Source: Linepithema humile
Lineage: Eukaryota > Arthropoda > Insecta > Hymenoptera > Formicidae
Direction: 5' to 3'
NCBI RefSeq assembly: GCF_040581485.1
Contig: NC_090129.1
Span: 13,961,501 to 14,025,500 of the forward strand
Length of the DNA: 64,000 nucleotides
A model generated the notes under the pieces. It was not told the origin of the DNA. It searched no databases and saw nothing but the letters and a program-made list of their open reading frames with translations. Within the stretch, counting starts at the first letter, position 1, and each line of letters begins with the position of its first letter. The translations under genes and the position numbers were made by a program. Positions 53,607 to 64,000 of the stretch are shown here, one piece after another.

Positions 53607-56397
53607 TCAAATTAAATCTGTCACTTTGTGAAAGATAGGTCCATTTTCTGATGGAATCATCAGGATTGTATTGCACTCTATGTTACAATTACCTCGTTTA
53701 ATCCATTTTAAAGTCTGAACAACACCGAAACTTGAATCAATGTTGTGTGGTAAATGTGAAATATTTGCAATACTCTCAGTCTGCTTTGAACTTATCTCGT
53801 ACGGTGCACATATTACTTTTTTTGTTAATAATCGATGACTTAATTTTAATTGATGTCGCAATGCTACAGTGTAACAAATATTAACTCTGCTAATGACAGA
53901 ATGTGTGATAATTTTTCCTTCTCTATGTTTGCTCTCAAAACGCATAGAACAAATGTTCCATAACGGACTTAATAATCTCATTCTTTCTGGATAGTGTATA
54001 GCAATATGATGTTTAAATTTCAGATTTTCCGAAAATAATTCAACGCGTAAATGCAAATATTCTTCTATTTCAACGGCTAATAAATCATGTTCATTAACAT
54101 GAATTGTTGTAGCAGTAATAACAGAAGTAATTCGTTTTAACACAAGATACAAATTCCAATATTTGTTTTCTCTATCTATCAAATGACCAATTATAAGTCC
54201 TAAATAATTTACGAAAGTGAGCATTTCAGCGGCTGACATTTGAAGGCGTTTATTTTTCAAATGGGTCTGACTAATTTCAACTGGTTTATTTTTTTTGTTT
54301 TTGTTAAAAGGAAAGCTTTGAATTAAAATATTTAATTGTATCAAAGTAAATTTCTTTTCAATATTAATAAAATGATTTATAAAAAGTGCAATATCGTAAG
54401 GAATTATTCCTTCTAAAAAGTCATGTTGTACATCAACGCTCATGTTTTCAAATAAATCATAACCTGGCACAGAATCGAAAATACATGATTCCTTCACTCC
54501 GCTTTTAGAAATGTTACATTGTTTTATATGTACGTTGTGAGTTTTATTATCTCTCAGCTTATAATCACGTTTATGCAATACTTTTTTAATGTTACTTTGA
54601 TGCGTTAAACAAAATCTACAGAAATAATTGGCGTGAAAAGACTCACTAAAACCAAGAATGCTATGTAGACCTAAGTTGTCGCCAAGAATAAGTTCAAGAG
54701 AAAAATAAACTCGACTAGTTTGTTCATTATGATAAATTTCTATACCTTGTTGTTGTAATTTACAAAGCTCATCAACAGCTTTGTAAAAAATCGATTCATT
54801 AGTAAAAGTTTCTCTATCCAATGTATTGAATAAAATAAAAAGAAAAATATTGTCTAATTTTGAACGAAGTTCCTGAGGTAAGCAAAGCACACTCATATAT
54901 ACAGCTCCACATTTGGCTATGCCTTTGTGGCTACCTAAAGGATTGTTAGATTCATAATCATCATAATATATAGCTACAGGAAATACAATTTTGTACCAAA
55001 TAAAATCTTTTTATTTTGCCAAAGAGATCCTTGCATAAAATTATACTTTGTTTTATTCGCATTGTCAAGTTTTTGAATGTAATTAAGTGTATGAGAAAAA
55101 ATGTCAGGAAGTTCAAAAAAAGCTTTCAAAACTTTTGAAATTGGAATAAATTGGACAAATACTGGAATAGTTTTAGAAAATTACAGTATCATTTTGCATC
55201 TGATACTCTTTTCGTTCTCCAATTTTGCAAGTTTCAGGTGGTATAAATGTATCAATCTTTTGAAATTCATTAAAACATCGTCGCTCAGTTTCATATTTCT
55301 CTAAAGACACAGTAAATTGTTTAACAGTATTCATTATAAATTGAAGTTTTTCTGATAAAACATTATCTGGTTGCAATTGTTGAAGACAATTTTGTAATAT
55401 GCCAAATAATAATTTAAATAATTTTGAAAAGTGTGTTATTATTTCTATAACTTTTATTTGTGGAATTTCTGACATAACATATAATCTTGAAAAAAATATT
55501 AATTCTAATTCCAACGATTTTATATAATCAGAACGATTAGATGATGCAGACTGTTCATTTGGAAAAATCATCATTGTTAAATGATGAATTTGATCTGATT
55601 GATTTAATGTTCTAATAGTAATGTCATTAGACAGTTCATTACATTGTCCATTTGAAAATTCTCTTTGAGCAATATTCATTTCATCCGTTGCAATTTAGTG
55701 ACAAAAACTTGTGTTATTGTATCGGAAACGTACAACTTTACATTGGATAGAGAACTATCAGTACTAAAGTCGCGACTTTGAGAAATTGATTTTATCTTCT
55801 GAGAAATTGGAGACTTTCGTATCGAATGAACATTATAACAATGTCGTTTAAAAGATCTAAATATCGAATAAGCTCTTGAACAAAATTCTTCTGCGCATCG
55901 AAAAACTTTTTCTTCTGAATGTACCGACTGAATGTAATGTACTAACTCGTATATTATGCGCAAAATCACATTTACAAATAAAGCAAAGCATTTTGTTTGA
56001 TTGAAATCGTTAAAATTTTCAAAACAAAAAAAATATTTACAACGTTATCTTACCGGTATTATTGTGTGTTAATAACTTTACAAATTTTACCTACAATTGC
56101 TCGCAAAGCTATTGGAACAATATCTCCGCGGTTTTTTATTTTATAATAACCTTGTTGAAGAAACATCCATAAGGAATATGCATTTGGTGGATATTCGCAG
56201 TCGATTGCGAAACAAATTTTGAACGCAAAATCTATTGCACGTAAACACGAACCTGTGTTTGAAACAGTGTAGACTCTGTTATTTAAAATAATATATGACG
56301 CCGTGTTTTCAAGGATAGGTCCAACAATGACAGGAACTGGCTGTTGAGCGAGAATACTTCCAACTTTGAGTTTGGTTAAATTTAATATCGTTTCCAA
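53607..56397 (-). pseudogene. Decayed C2H2 zinc-finger DDE transposase gene
   Basis: Pieces on the minus strand: 56397-56059 (unknown N-terminal region), 55969-55676 with a C2H2 finger (FRCAEEFCSRAYSIFRSFKR), 55679-55173 (helical), a frame-shifted link (about 55172-54970), then about 54960-53607. The last carries the family's hallmark blocks: YYDDYESNNPLGSHKG, KLDNIFLFIL, GDNLGLHSILGFSESFHANY, a CRFC zinc pair and MSVDVQHDFLEGIIPYDIAL. The layout (first Asp block, CxxC, DxxHDxLEG) resembles CMC-like transposases. At least two frame changes (near 55690 and 55170-54960) mean it is no longer functional. It is not the same family as the transposase at 12062. Confidence 0.65.
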
Positions 56398-56447
56398 GGT
56401 ACCAGCAGACTATTAACGAAAAAAAGTATAAAGATATTTATTTTCTT

Positions 56448-56680
56448 AAGGCTCCTGGTCTCGTAGCCGTGAACTCCGCGTTGACAGTGGCGACATAATT
56501 GTGGTAGGAATAAGAACCCAGTCGAATTTACCCAGTCAATTTATCGTATAAGTAAATAGTGTAACAGTTTGACCTAATCAATTGGTTAGGTCAAACAATT
56601 CGATAAAAGTAAATTACTGAATAACATACAAAATGCTAATTTATAATTTAAAAATTTGTTTACATAAACTTTCCTGCAAA
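56448..56680 (-). repeat. Fragment of a second DUF4806 transposon copy
   Basis: Reverse complement of 18830-19025, covering the end of intron 1 and the first bases of exon 2 of the DUF4806 gene. The rest of that gene is not found nearby. Confidence 0.75.
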
Positions 56681-56812
56681 TCTGTATATATCTAATCATT
56701 AAAAATTTTTAAATTAAAAAATTTTCTTATTTTCCCGATAAATCTATATGTAATGTAATATAGTAATCATAGTAATCAATATCTAAAGTAATATTATATG
56801 TACTGTAAAGCA

Positions 56813-57242
56813 GCGCTCGGAATTAGTTGTACATTTCGGGCCAATTCAAGAGACGACGCCTCCTGTCCCCCCACTACCGACCGGCCGCTGGCGGTCGAGC
56901 CGCCGATAGCTCTGACGCAGGAGCGTTTTATATAAGAAATAGGCTCGGTTGTTGAGGCACCTCTCAAAAAATAGTAATATTTTCTTTGCTACATAAATAA
57001 TGTTTATTTTCATTTAATAATTAAATATATATATATTATGTATTAATAAAAATAAACATTATTTATGTAGTGAAGAAAATGTTATGATTTCCCGAAAGAT
57101 GCCTAAACAATCCAGCCTATTTCTAATATAAAACGCTCCTGAGCCAGAGCTATCGACCGCCAGCGGCCGAGCGGTGGTGGGGGAACAGGAGGCGTTGTCT
57201 CGGAAATCGGCCCGAAATGTGCAACTAATTCTGAGCGCTAAA
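56813..57242. mobile_element. Fold-back MITE (about 430 bp)
   Basis: The tips AGCGCTCGGAATTAGTTG and their near complement at about 57222-57241 are followed by matching GC-rich blocks (GCCGCTGGCGGTCGA and its complement) and an AT-rich centre near 57025. It is non-coding. Open frames across it are shadows. Confidence 0.75.
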
Positions 57243-57527
57243 ATATGGCAACAAATAAAATAAAATCGTATCTTGATTATCTGTAACAAATTTTAATTTT
57301 GTTTGAGGTTTTAAAAAAAATATTTTGATTAATTTACTAAAAAAATTGAAAACAAACCACAAGTGGCCTTAAACCTTAAGTGACAATGTTGATAAAAAAT
57401 GAACAAGACCTTTATCTTCTACATTTGTAATTTTTACTGTTGATAGTTTTTTAATCAAAAAATTTCTTATTTTTGACCAATTTAATAGTAATGATGAGCT
57501 TTCAGGATACAAATAATTGAAATCTGA

Positions 57528-58195
57528 TTAAAATAATTTAAGAACTTTCTCAACTCGCAAACACGCGTGTGATTTCAAATAATTTTTAACTTCTGTTTTT
57601 TCTTTCATTAAATATATCCGCCGTGCTTCGAACGTTTCACGCCATAAAGTTGCCACTTTAATCCATGAATCGACTAATGTCTTCAAAACATTAAGTTTGG
57701 CAATTGTGTCTTCAGACAATGTAGGTTGACAGTATTAGATTTACGATTTTGCAATAATAATTTGTCTTTATAAAGAACAGTTTTTCTATAATTATAGTGA
57801 TACCATAATTTGCCACTTGCATTAATTGGTTCACCGTCTACCACGAACTGTTCGTAATATGTATTTTCCTTTTCATCAGAAAATGTTTCTGTTATTTCCT
57901 TTGCCAACGCTTGAAATTTTGCACTTGAAATCCTGAAACAAAATATATTAAAAAATAATTTTTACTTTTTTTTATTACACATTGCATATAAAAATTTAAT
58001 AAATAAAATTAGACTTACTCTAAAGTACGGAGTTTCTGTTGTAGAGGAAGTTTCAGTAGAATGTTGTTTAATTCTCTTCGTATTATAAGCCGTGATAATC
58101 AATTGCGAGCACTCGGTGTTAAAAATCCGTGCTGTTTTTGGATGGACAAAATAGACAGACCTTCCCCCTCTTCAATTAAAAAGTTATACGACTCC
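57528..58195 (-). pseudogene. Decayed partner gene of a DDE transposon
   Basis: On the minus strand, 58195-58022 reads FLIEEGEGLSILSIQKQHGF and has a stop. 57907-57683 reads MAKEITETFSDEKENTYYEQ, then GKLWYHYNYRKT. 57719-57528, after a frame change, reads VDSWIKVATLWRETFEARRI. I recognise this pattern from proteins that often accompany the YYDDYE-type transposase family in animals, but their role is unknown to me. Stops and frame changes make it a relic. Confidence 0.4.
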
Positions 58196-59263
58196 TAGAC
58201 AAATAAAACTTATAATTTAGGTGAAAGAATAAATAAAAACTACAATGTTATAATTATGTTGGAGATAACAAACCGTCTTATCATTAACTCTAATTCTATG
58301 TTGAGTACTATCCAGTTACTGTTGTGATTGAATAATTTCAGCTACCTCAGAACTATTTGATAAATCTTTAGTCAAAATCTAGAATTAACAATTTGTACAA
58401 ATGTATAAATACATATTGAGATAAAGGTTTAAGTATTACGTAAAAATACTTTAGCTTGATCAAATACTTTAGCTTGATACGTTAATAAGTTTTCTTCTAA
58501 TTATAAAAATAATAATGTATACTAAACTGGTGCCACTGGCGATTGTATACAAAAGAAAGACTGTTTAGATTCTGTGTTCTGAGGAGTTTGAAGCGGTGTT
58601 AAATCTTCTCTCTCACACTCTTTCTCATTTTCAAATGTCTACAAAAATAAATAAGGGAAAGTTATTTTTGTTTTGCATAATCTTTAAAAATAGTCTATTT
58701 TTACATTAAAATAAGGAAAAAAATAAAATACGTATCGCCATATATTATATCGTCTTAGTTAGCCCCACAGATAGAAACGACGACTTTGTATTTGAGAAGG
58801 TGCTAGTAGTAGTTTTATTGTTATAGCCAGTATGTGATTGAGATGCAGCAACTGGATCAGTCCACTTCCACTCATTAATCTATATATTTTAAGTAAAATA
58901 AATTTAAACATTTATTACATTGAAAACTATAAAAATTGAAATAAAATTCAGATAATCGAAATATTGAAATAATAATTTTTGGACAAAAAAATATGGAATT
59001 TTAATTTTAGTTATTTAAATTTTTTTATGCTGTTAGAAATTATCTCTATAAATAATAAAGTTAATCCAAATTTATGGAACGATTAAACGAAACATTATTT
59101 GAATTATCAAAATATAAATGTAATGTCTTTACTAAGTTAGGTGGATGGTTGTGAATTAATTACGACTTGGGTTGAACACTAATATGGCTAAGGCCAATAT
59201 ATTTAATAAACTTGTAATAAGAAATGAAATACGCTAATCGCGGACTAATACGACCGACCATGC
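58196..59263. repeat. Gene-free AT-rich stretch with first copy of a 96-bp direct repeat
   Basis: 58910-59005 recurs at 59531-59625 in the same orientation (ATTTATTACATTGAAAACTA ... ATATGGAATTTTAAT). Nothing else recognised. Confidence 0.6.
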
Positions 59264-60430
59264 GGTTGTGACCGGACACGTAGGGTGGAAGGAACCAAAC
59301 GTGGACTCACCAGCCTCCAGGTTTCAGCGCTTTCGCTTCTATCAACAGTTGCCAGCTGTTTTTCCCTTTACCAACAGCAAGGTTGAACGCTGCGTCGGTT
59401 GATCCACTGCCTCCTTATCGGATGTCGGCCTTCTCGGTCGAATCGGACTCATTGTAATCCCATCCGCGAGCTTTACGGCTTACACTACACTCGCGCATCT
59501 ATTTATTAATCGTAGCTTTTCTGTTGGTTTATTTATTACATTGAAAACTATAAAAATTGAAATAAAATTCAGATAATCGAAATATTGAAATAATAATTTT
59601 TGGATAAAAAATATGGAATTTTAATGACAGGATGACAGGACTCCCAGGATTGCCAGATTGCCACATGGATCGTTGGATGACTCGCGCTAAGGTAGGTATG
59701 GATGTAATTCAGTTCGACACAGGTTGAAATATTTTAATGAAGTAAAATATTTATTCACAGTTATCACCGAAGTGATTATTACACGCACGATACATTTTGG
59801 TATTATGCACTACGCGGTTCGCGTCGCGTGAGGCCGACAATTCCGGACCTCAATATGATGTTCGGCCCACTATTCGCCGAAACATCATTGCTTACGTGTA
59901 AGATTATTGCCGTCGATGCGGGATCCGATCGCTAAGAGCTCTCGACTCTCGATTCTCACCTTCGAGAGCGACTCTTTCCGACTCCCCCACTTGGCTCGAT
60001 CGTTCCCTTTTATATCTCCTGGCTACCGCTTTCCCCTTCCTTGGCGGCGCTCGCCAATCCGGTTCCAGATTATGTGGTAGCTAGACTTCCGCCAATCGGT
60101 GTAAAGGTCACCCGATAAAGACGCATGTTGTTGACGTCGGCGGCGGCGGCATCGAGCCATCAAAAGGACAATAGCCCATTCATGCGTAGTGGTAAAAGTT
60201 TAGCGGTGCTCGGTTAAATATTGACCGACTATTTTTATTTTCAGGTTTCTTTGATAGCTTTTACCGCTGTCTGCGCTATCGTTCTTTTGATTTTTTATAT
60301 AGAAATCAAATGCTACAGGCCGATCGAATATTTTTACTCGTGTTGACAAATAAAATTGGTTTTTGCCTGTAGTTACGGATGACAACGAAATTATACTAAT
60401 AATAACGAAACATCCTCCTTTTGAGGTTAC
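59264..60430 (-). repeat. LTR-like unit A of an unidentified retroelement
   Basis: Leader-like part 59264-59420 (GGTTGTGACCGGACACGTA) aligns with 60897-61090. The LTR-like part (about 59735-60430) aligns loosely with about 61330-62000. On the minus strand it has ATATAAAAGG (about 60007-60016) upstream of AATAAATATT (about 59750), the order of an LTR. The second copy of the 96-bp direct repeat lies between the two parts. No gene. Confidence 0.4.
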
Positions 60431-60896
60431 GTGACTCGCGTTTGTTTTCTAGATAACATAAAATAATGAATTCGCGAGTCAATGACGAACATAAAATTTA
60501 TTGAAAATTAATTTAGCGTCTTGTCGGTCAAGACACTAAATTATGGTTATATTTACACTTACTGACTAATAACTAATGTAAATAGAACACTTAATCTAAG
60601 TTCTACGCCCTTTTAATATCTACGAGGCGTAGCTTTAACATATTGCGACTGGCTTCTAATTAAATCAAAATAATTTGTTTTCCGTTTTTACGGATGCATT
60701 TAATACATTAAAATAAACAAACTTTTAGTGTTTTTATTCACGCCAGATTATTCGCCGTTTTCGCGAGGTATTTTGTTTTCCGGTTGTTTCCGGTTTTTTG
60801 CTCCCTTGCCTCAGCGGTGTTTCAGGCTCCGCTCCGGTTGCCCTTGGTTCCGCTGCTGCTTTCCGGCTCGTGACCGGTGGATGGTCTCAAGGTTAG

Positions 60897-62150
60897 GTTG
60901 TGACCGGACACGTACGATATCAACCGAACCTGTAAGGTGGAAGGGAACCATGCGTGATTTACCGGCCCGCAGACATCAGTGGTTTCGCCAGGCGTCACGG
61001 TCGCCAGCTGCTTTGACCCATCCAAAGCAACAGCAAGAGTTCCCCGTCGCTGTGATTCTTCAATGTCCTGCTGGATCTCGCCACTGGAACAGTTGGCTGG
61101 TACCACTGCAATCCATTTGCGACGAATACTTTGAACTTCACTATTCGCGCCACTCTCACGCAGGACTTTACTAATTTCTCCTTTTATTTTCAGATTTCCA
61201 AGATGCCTCCAGGATCTCCATCGTAGTTGGTACGTCAGGATGTTCACTACGAAGAGAATAGCCCATCGAGAGGTAAGTTTATATCGAACGCACGTGAGAG
61301 GTAAGTATTTGGGAATGACTCTTGACACTTTTGTATGATAATAAAATTACAGTTTATTGTTTGTCACAAAAGTACATCAAAAAAATATTATAACGGCGCA
61401 CGCACTTGCACGAATGTGCGATCTCTTCGCGTCGCCACATCAAACATAAATTGGTTATCGCAATTTATTGATCGTTTTTACATAATGGTAAAAGTAACAC
61501 TTCACGTACATCCTCCTTTGCGGTAGGAGTCGCGATAATCTATCACCGCACTACTGTTTAACGATTAAGATGGTATAAGGTGGCCATGGTGTCCCTTCGA
61601 AGCGTGACTCGCCGTGAGACACGCCAGGAACCCGTCTTTGCGCACCAACTCCTCGAGATGGTGAATTCCGTTCTTTATATACTCCGACAGCGATCGCCTC
61701 CCTTCCTTCTTGGGTTCAGCCAATCCGGATTCTCACAGGTGGTAGCTGTCGTCCGCCAATCATGTTTCCGCCGCCGTTGATGAAAGGCGCCGGTTGTTTA
61801 CCGCATCGGAAAGCGTTTGTTGTTGTTCGTCTTATATGGAATGTCTCGCGGCGAATGTTTTGCCGCGCTCGGTTTAGTATTGACCGAGTTTTTACTTTTC
61901 GGTCGCCTTTGAATACTTCGCCGACATAGGTTTTTGATCAAATGCCGACGTTCGGTTATTATGGCGTCGCTTTACGTATGCGACTTGGCGTTTCAATAAT
62001 AATAATAATAAAAAAATCACCGCTATCAATATGTGACTCGTTTCGCCACGGCGGTGATTCGAATTTAAAAGAATCTATTCTTGCTGCGTTATTGAAAATT
62101 GTACGTTATATCTTTAATACGAAATCATAATTCCCGGATTTGTCCGGTTC
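60897..62150 (-). repeat. LTR-like unit B of the same family
   Basis: A diverged copy of unit A, offset by about 1.63 kb in the leader part. On the minus strand a TATATAAAG (about 61675) lies upstream of AATAAACTG (about 61355). Shared blocks include CTCGGTTTAGTATTGACCGA-like sequence (61870; 60208 in unit A) and CCAATCCGG. A minus-strand open frame (61328-60822) resembles no known protein. Confidence 0.4.
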
Positions 62151-62615
62151 CTTAATAATTAGTCTAACGCGGTTTACCTTATTAAACTACTTATCACTAC
62201 GTATTCTACGTGTAGTCCTAATTGCTAGAACGCCGTTTCGCGTGTCCTACGTATACGCGGAACGGTTGTTACGCTAATCTATTGGTTTTTTAATGTAATT
62301 TAAACAGCGAATAATTGTTGCTCGGATGGCAAATAAAAAGTCTATCTTTACGTATTTACAAAATAAAAAAAAAACTAACTTAAAATTTATTGTGATCTTG
62401 GGAATTTTTCCATCACCGAAGGTCCGCTGCTTTGGTTGCCGGAGCGTTCGCCGCGTGGTTTCGCTCCTTTATTGGGCTGGGGTTTCCGCCTCGTGACCCA
62501 CTTCTGTCGGTCGCATTCCCCCTTCTTCGATAGATTTGGATGTTTCCGATGCCATCGATTCAGTTGAGTCGGAAAGCCTTCTTATATTGCGCCTTCGCTT
62601 TTTTTGGTCTCTGCG

Positions 62616-63167
62616 CTAGGAATGACGGTTTTTGTCATTCTTTAAACGCATGATTTGTTCGTCGTTCTCATCTAAAGACGATTCTCTATAGGATATTCGC
62701 GTGTCGCTTCGCTTACGCTTTTCTCTTAAGATTACGTTAGTCTTGATATTGTCGATGATATGCCGCATCCCCCTTGAAATGTTGGTTATGTCAGTTATTT
62801 TAGGAAGTTCTTTGCTGATTGAAGCTTCCGGTGTGACATTCTCATCGTTTTGACGTGGGTTGACGTTTTCTTTGCGCGATGCTTCTTCTTTGCTCGTCTC
62901 CACGTATTCCTCCAACGATGGTGTATTTTGATCTGTTTGGGTGTTTCGCGCTGGGCACGTTGTGACATTTGTGGCCCAATCCGCGTAGATTGTACGTTTG
63001 GCTTTGCCGCTTGTTATTTTGTACACGAGAGTAAATGGTTTTATCTTTCGTTCTAATTTTCGCCCGAATCTTTGGACACTCAAGCTTACGATGAGTGAGA
63101 CTGAAACGGTACGTTGTTTTGCGCGGAGTAACTCGTTGGAGTCAGGAGTTCGGTCGGTTGGGGGCAC
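62616..63167 (-). CDS. Unidentified ORF next to an LTR-like end
   Basis: 183 codons, MPPTDRTPDSNELLRAKQRT ... RGMRHIIDNIKTNVILREKR. It is charged and Lys/Arg-rich towards the C-terminus, with a Glu/Asn-rich middle. The frame remains open-like after one stop at 62616 (STESMASETSKSIEEGG). It starts directly inside the LTR-like region at 63195-64000 on the same strand, where a gag gene would be expected. I cannot assign a family. Confidence 0.3.
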   Translation of the reverse strand: MPPTDRTPDSNELLRAKQRTVSVSLIVSLSVQRFGRKLERKIKPFTLVYKITSGKAKRTIYADWATNVTTCPARNTQTDQNTPSLEEYVETSKEEASRKENVNPRQNDENVTPEASISKELPKITDITNISRGMRHIIDNIKTNVILREKRKRSDTRISYRESSLDENDEQIMRLKNDKNRHS

Positions 63168-63194
63168 GCAGAAGAATGCTCGGATGAAATAAAT

Positions 63195-64000
63195 AAAATG
63201 AAGTAATAAAACAAGATTTATTTCTTAACTGATGAAGTCTATACTTTACAAATCCGTGTGGATACAGAGCGTTTTAATGTGTTGGTTTGAACGCGGTTTA
63301 TAAATTATCTCGGCGGTGATGAATAATTCTGACGAGAAAGCGTCAGCGCAAGCGCGGGTGTTGCAGTGGCCCCTAGGCGACTGCGAGCGCGTGGGTCGAT
63401 GCGTTCGAGCGACGGCAAGGATCGATCGACTGATCGATATGTTCGGCCGCGTGCGCGGTGGTGTCGATGTTCGCCGCTGGTTCGATTAGTTCGCGATTGC
63501 CTGCCGGATTTGAGGACCTGATTTTAAAAGGATGAAGACGGGAGCGAGGACGCGCGTATTGCCCGCGTCTCGAAATGGCTGGTGTTCTAACGTGGAGCCA
63601 AGTATTCCCGGTGGTATACGGGTAGGCCCGTATGTAAGAATGAAGCCGAGTGCGCTCGGTAATATACGAGTGTGCTCGTATTGAGGTAACGAGACCGAGT
63701 ATGCTCGGTTATAATACGAGTGCGCTCATATGCGAGGAAACGAAACCGAGTATGCTCGGTAATATACGAGTATGCTCGTATGCGAGGAAACGAAACCGAG
63801 TATTCTCGGTAACGTGCGAGTATGCTCGCACGAAGGAACGGAGGACGGTTCTTGGCGGCCGAGTATGCTCGGCAGGAATACGAGTATTCTCGTATCGTGG
63901 TCTAGAGCCGAGTATGCTCGGCGAGGATACGGGTGTGCCCGTAACGTGGAAGCGGTTCCTGGGGCCGAGTATGCTCGGTTGGTGCACGAGTATGCTCGTG
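63195..64000 (-). repeat. LTR-like region, cut by the window end, with a hairpin array
   Basis: On the minus strand it ends with AATAAATCTTGTTTTATTAC (near 63222). From 63616 to the window end it contains 15 perfect or near-perfect hairpins with 5-7-bp stems and 4-base loops, alternating between CCGAG-TATG-CTCGG and TACGAG-TATG-CTCGTA types. The minus-strand open frame over the array only reflects the repeat. Confidence 0.6.

Overview
The window is eukaryotic nuclear DNA, most likely from an insect. It contains spliced genes with GT-AG introns, a Tc1-like element with TA target duplications, hAT elements with 8-bp target duplications, Ty3/Gypsy LTR elements, a non-LTR element, a PIF1-type helicase of the Helitron-associated kind and many fold-back elements. 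The AT-rich background broken by GC-rich retroelements, and the mix of families, fit a hymenopteran such as an ant, but nothing here fixes the species. I see no intact conventional host gene, no rRNA or tRNA gene and no CRISPR. Almost everything is mobile DNA, much of it nested.

Left part (1-25.9 kb). A 3.1-kb palindrome built from 270-bp tandem units (1393-4484) lies beside the 3' end of a minus-strand gene encoding a PIF1 helicase fused to a ubiquitin-specific protease (USP) domain. That gene is cut by three insertions. A 15.6-kb DNA transposon (5660-21268, TA duplication) separates the USP part from the helicase core. A 957-bp fold-back element (21969-22925, 8-bp duplication) splits the core. 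A Tc1-like element (23994-25872) removes the N-terminal side. The 15.6-kb transposon encodes a DDE transposase (12062-14074) and a ten-exon DUF4806 gene (14236-20968). It also carries decayed exons resembling tRNA-dihydrouridine synthase (Dus1) and a short PDZ-like exon, which look captured. Inside it sit a Tc1-like element (9435-11114), fold-back MITEs and a hAT element (14372-18304) lying in intron 1 of the DUF4806 gene. The hAT is itself cut by a probable solo LTR (16378-17259).

Middle part (25.9-41.6 kb). A second hAT transposase gene (28091-36011) is split by a young Gypsy element, Gypsy-1 (28210-33843; GTAT duplication, LTRs differing at 1 of 363 positions). Its tail abuts a GC-rich Gypsy element, Gypsy-2 (about 36171-41338), which has one LTR and lacks the other. 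Both Gypsy elements have a GGGAAAC slippery site followed by a hairpin where gag meets the next frame.

Right part (41.6-64 kb). Two long AT-rich palindromes bracket an array of 15 short stem-forming repeats (43006-43682). A LINE truncated at its 3' end (44.5-47.2 kb, minus) is followed by a third LTR element (47177-51150) whose single ORF has lost reverse transcriptase and RNase H in frame. Next come a decayed minus-strand DDE transposase gene and a partner gene (53.6-58.2 kb), repeated LTR-like units (59.2-62.2 kb), and an LTR-like end carrying an array of 15 hairpins with compensatory stem changes (63616-64000).

The most interesting items are the 15.6-kb transposon and its cargo, the helicase-USP fusion, the covarying hairpin arrays, the matching frameshift signals, and the RT-less LTR element that keeps an open frame.
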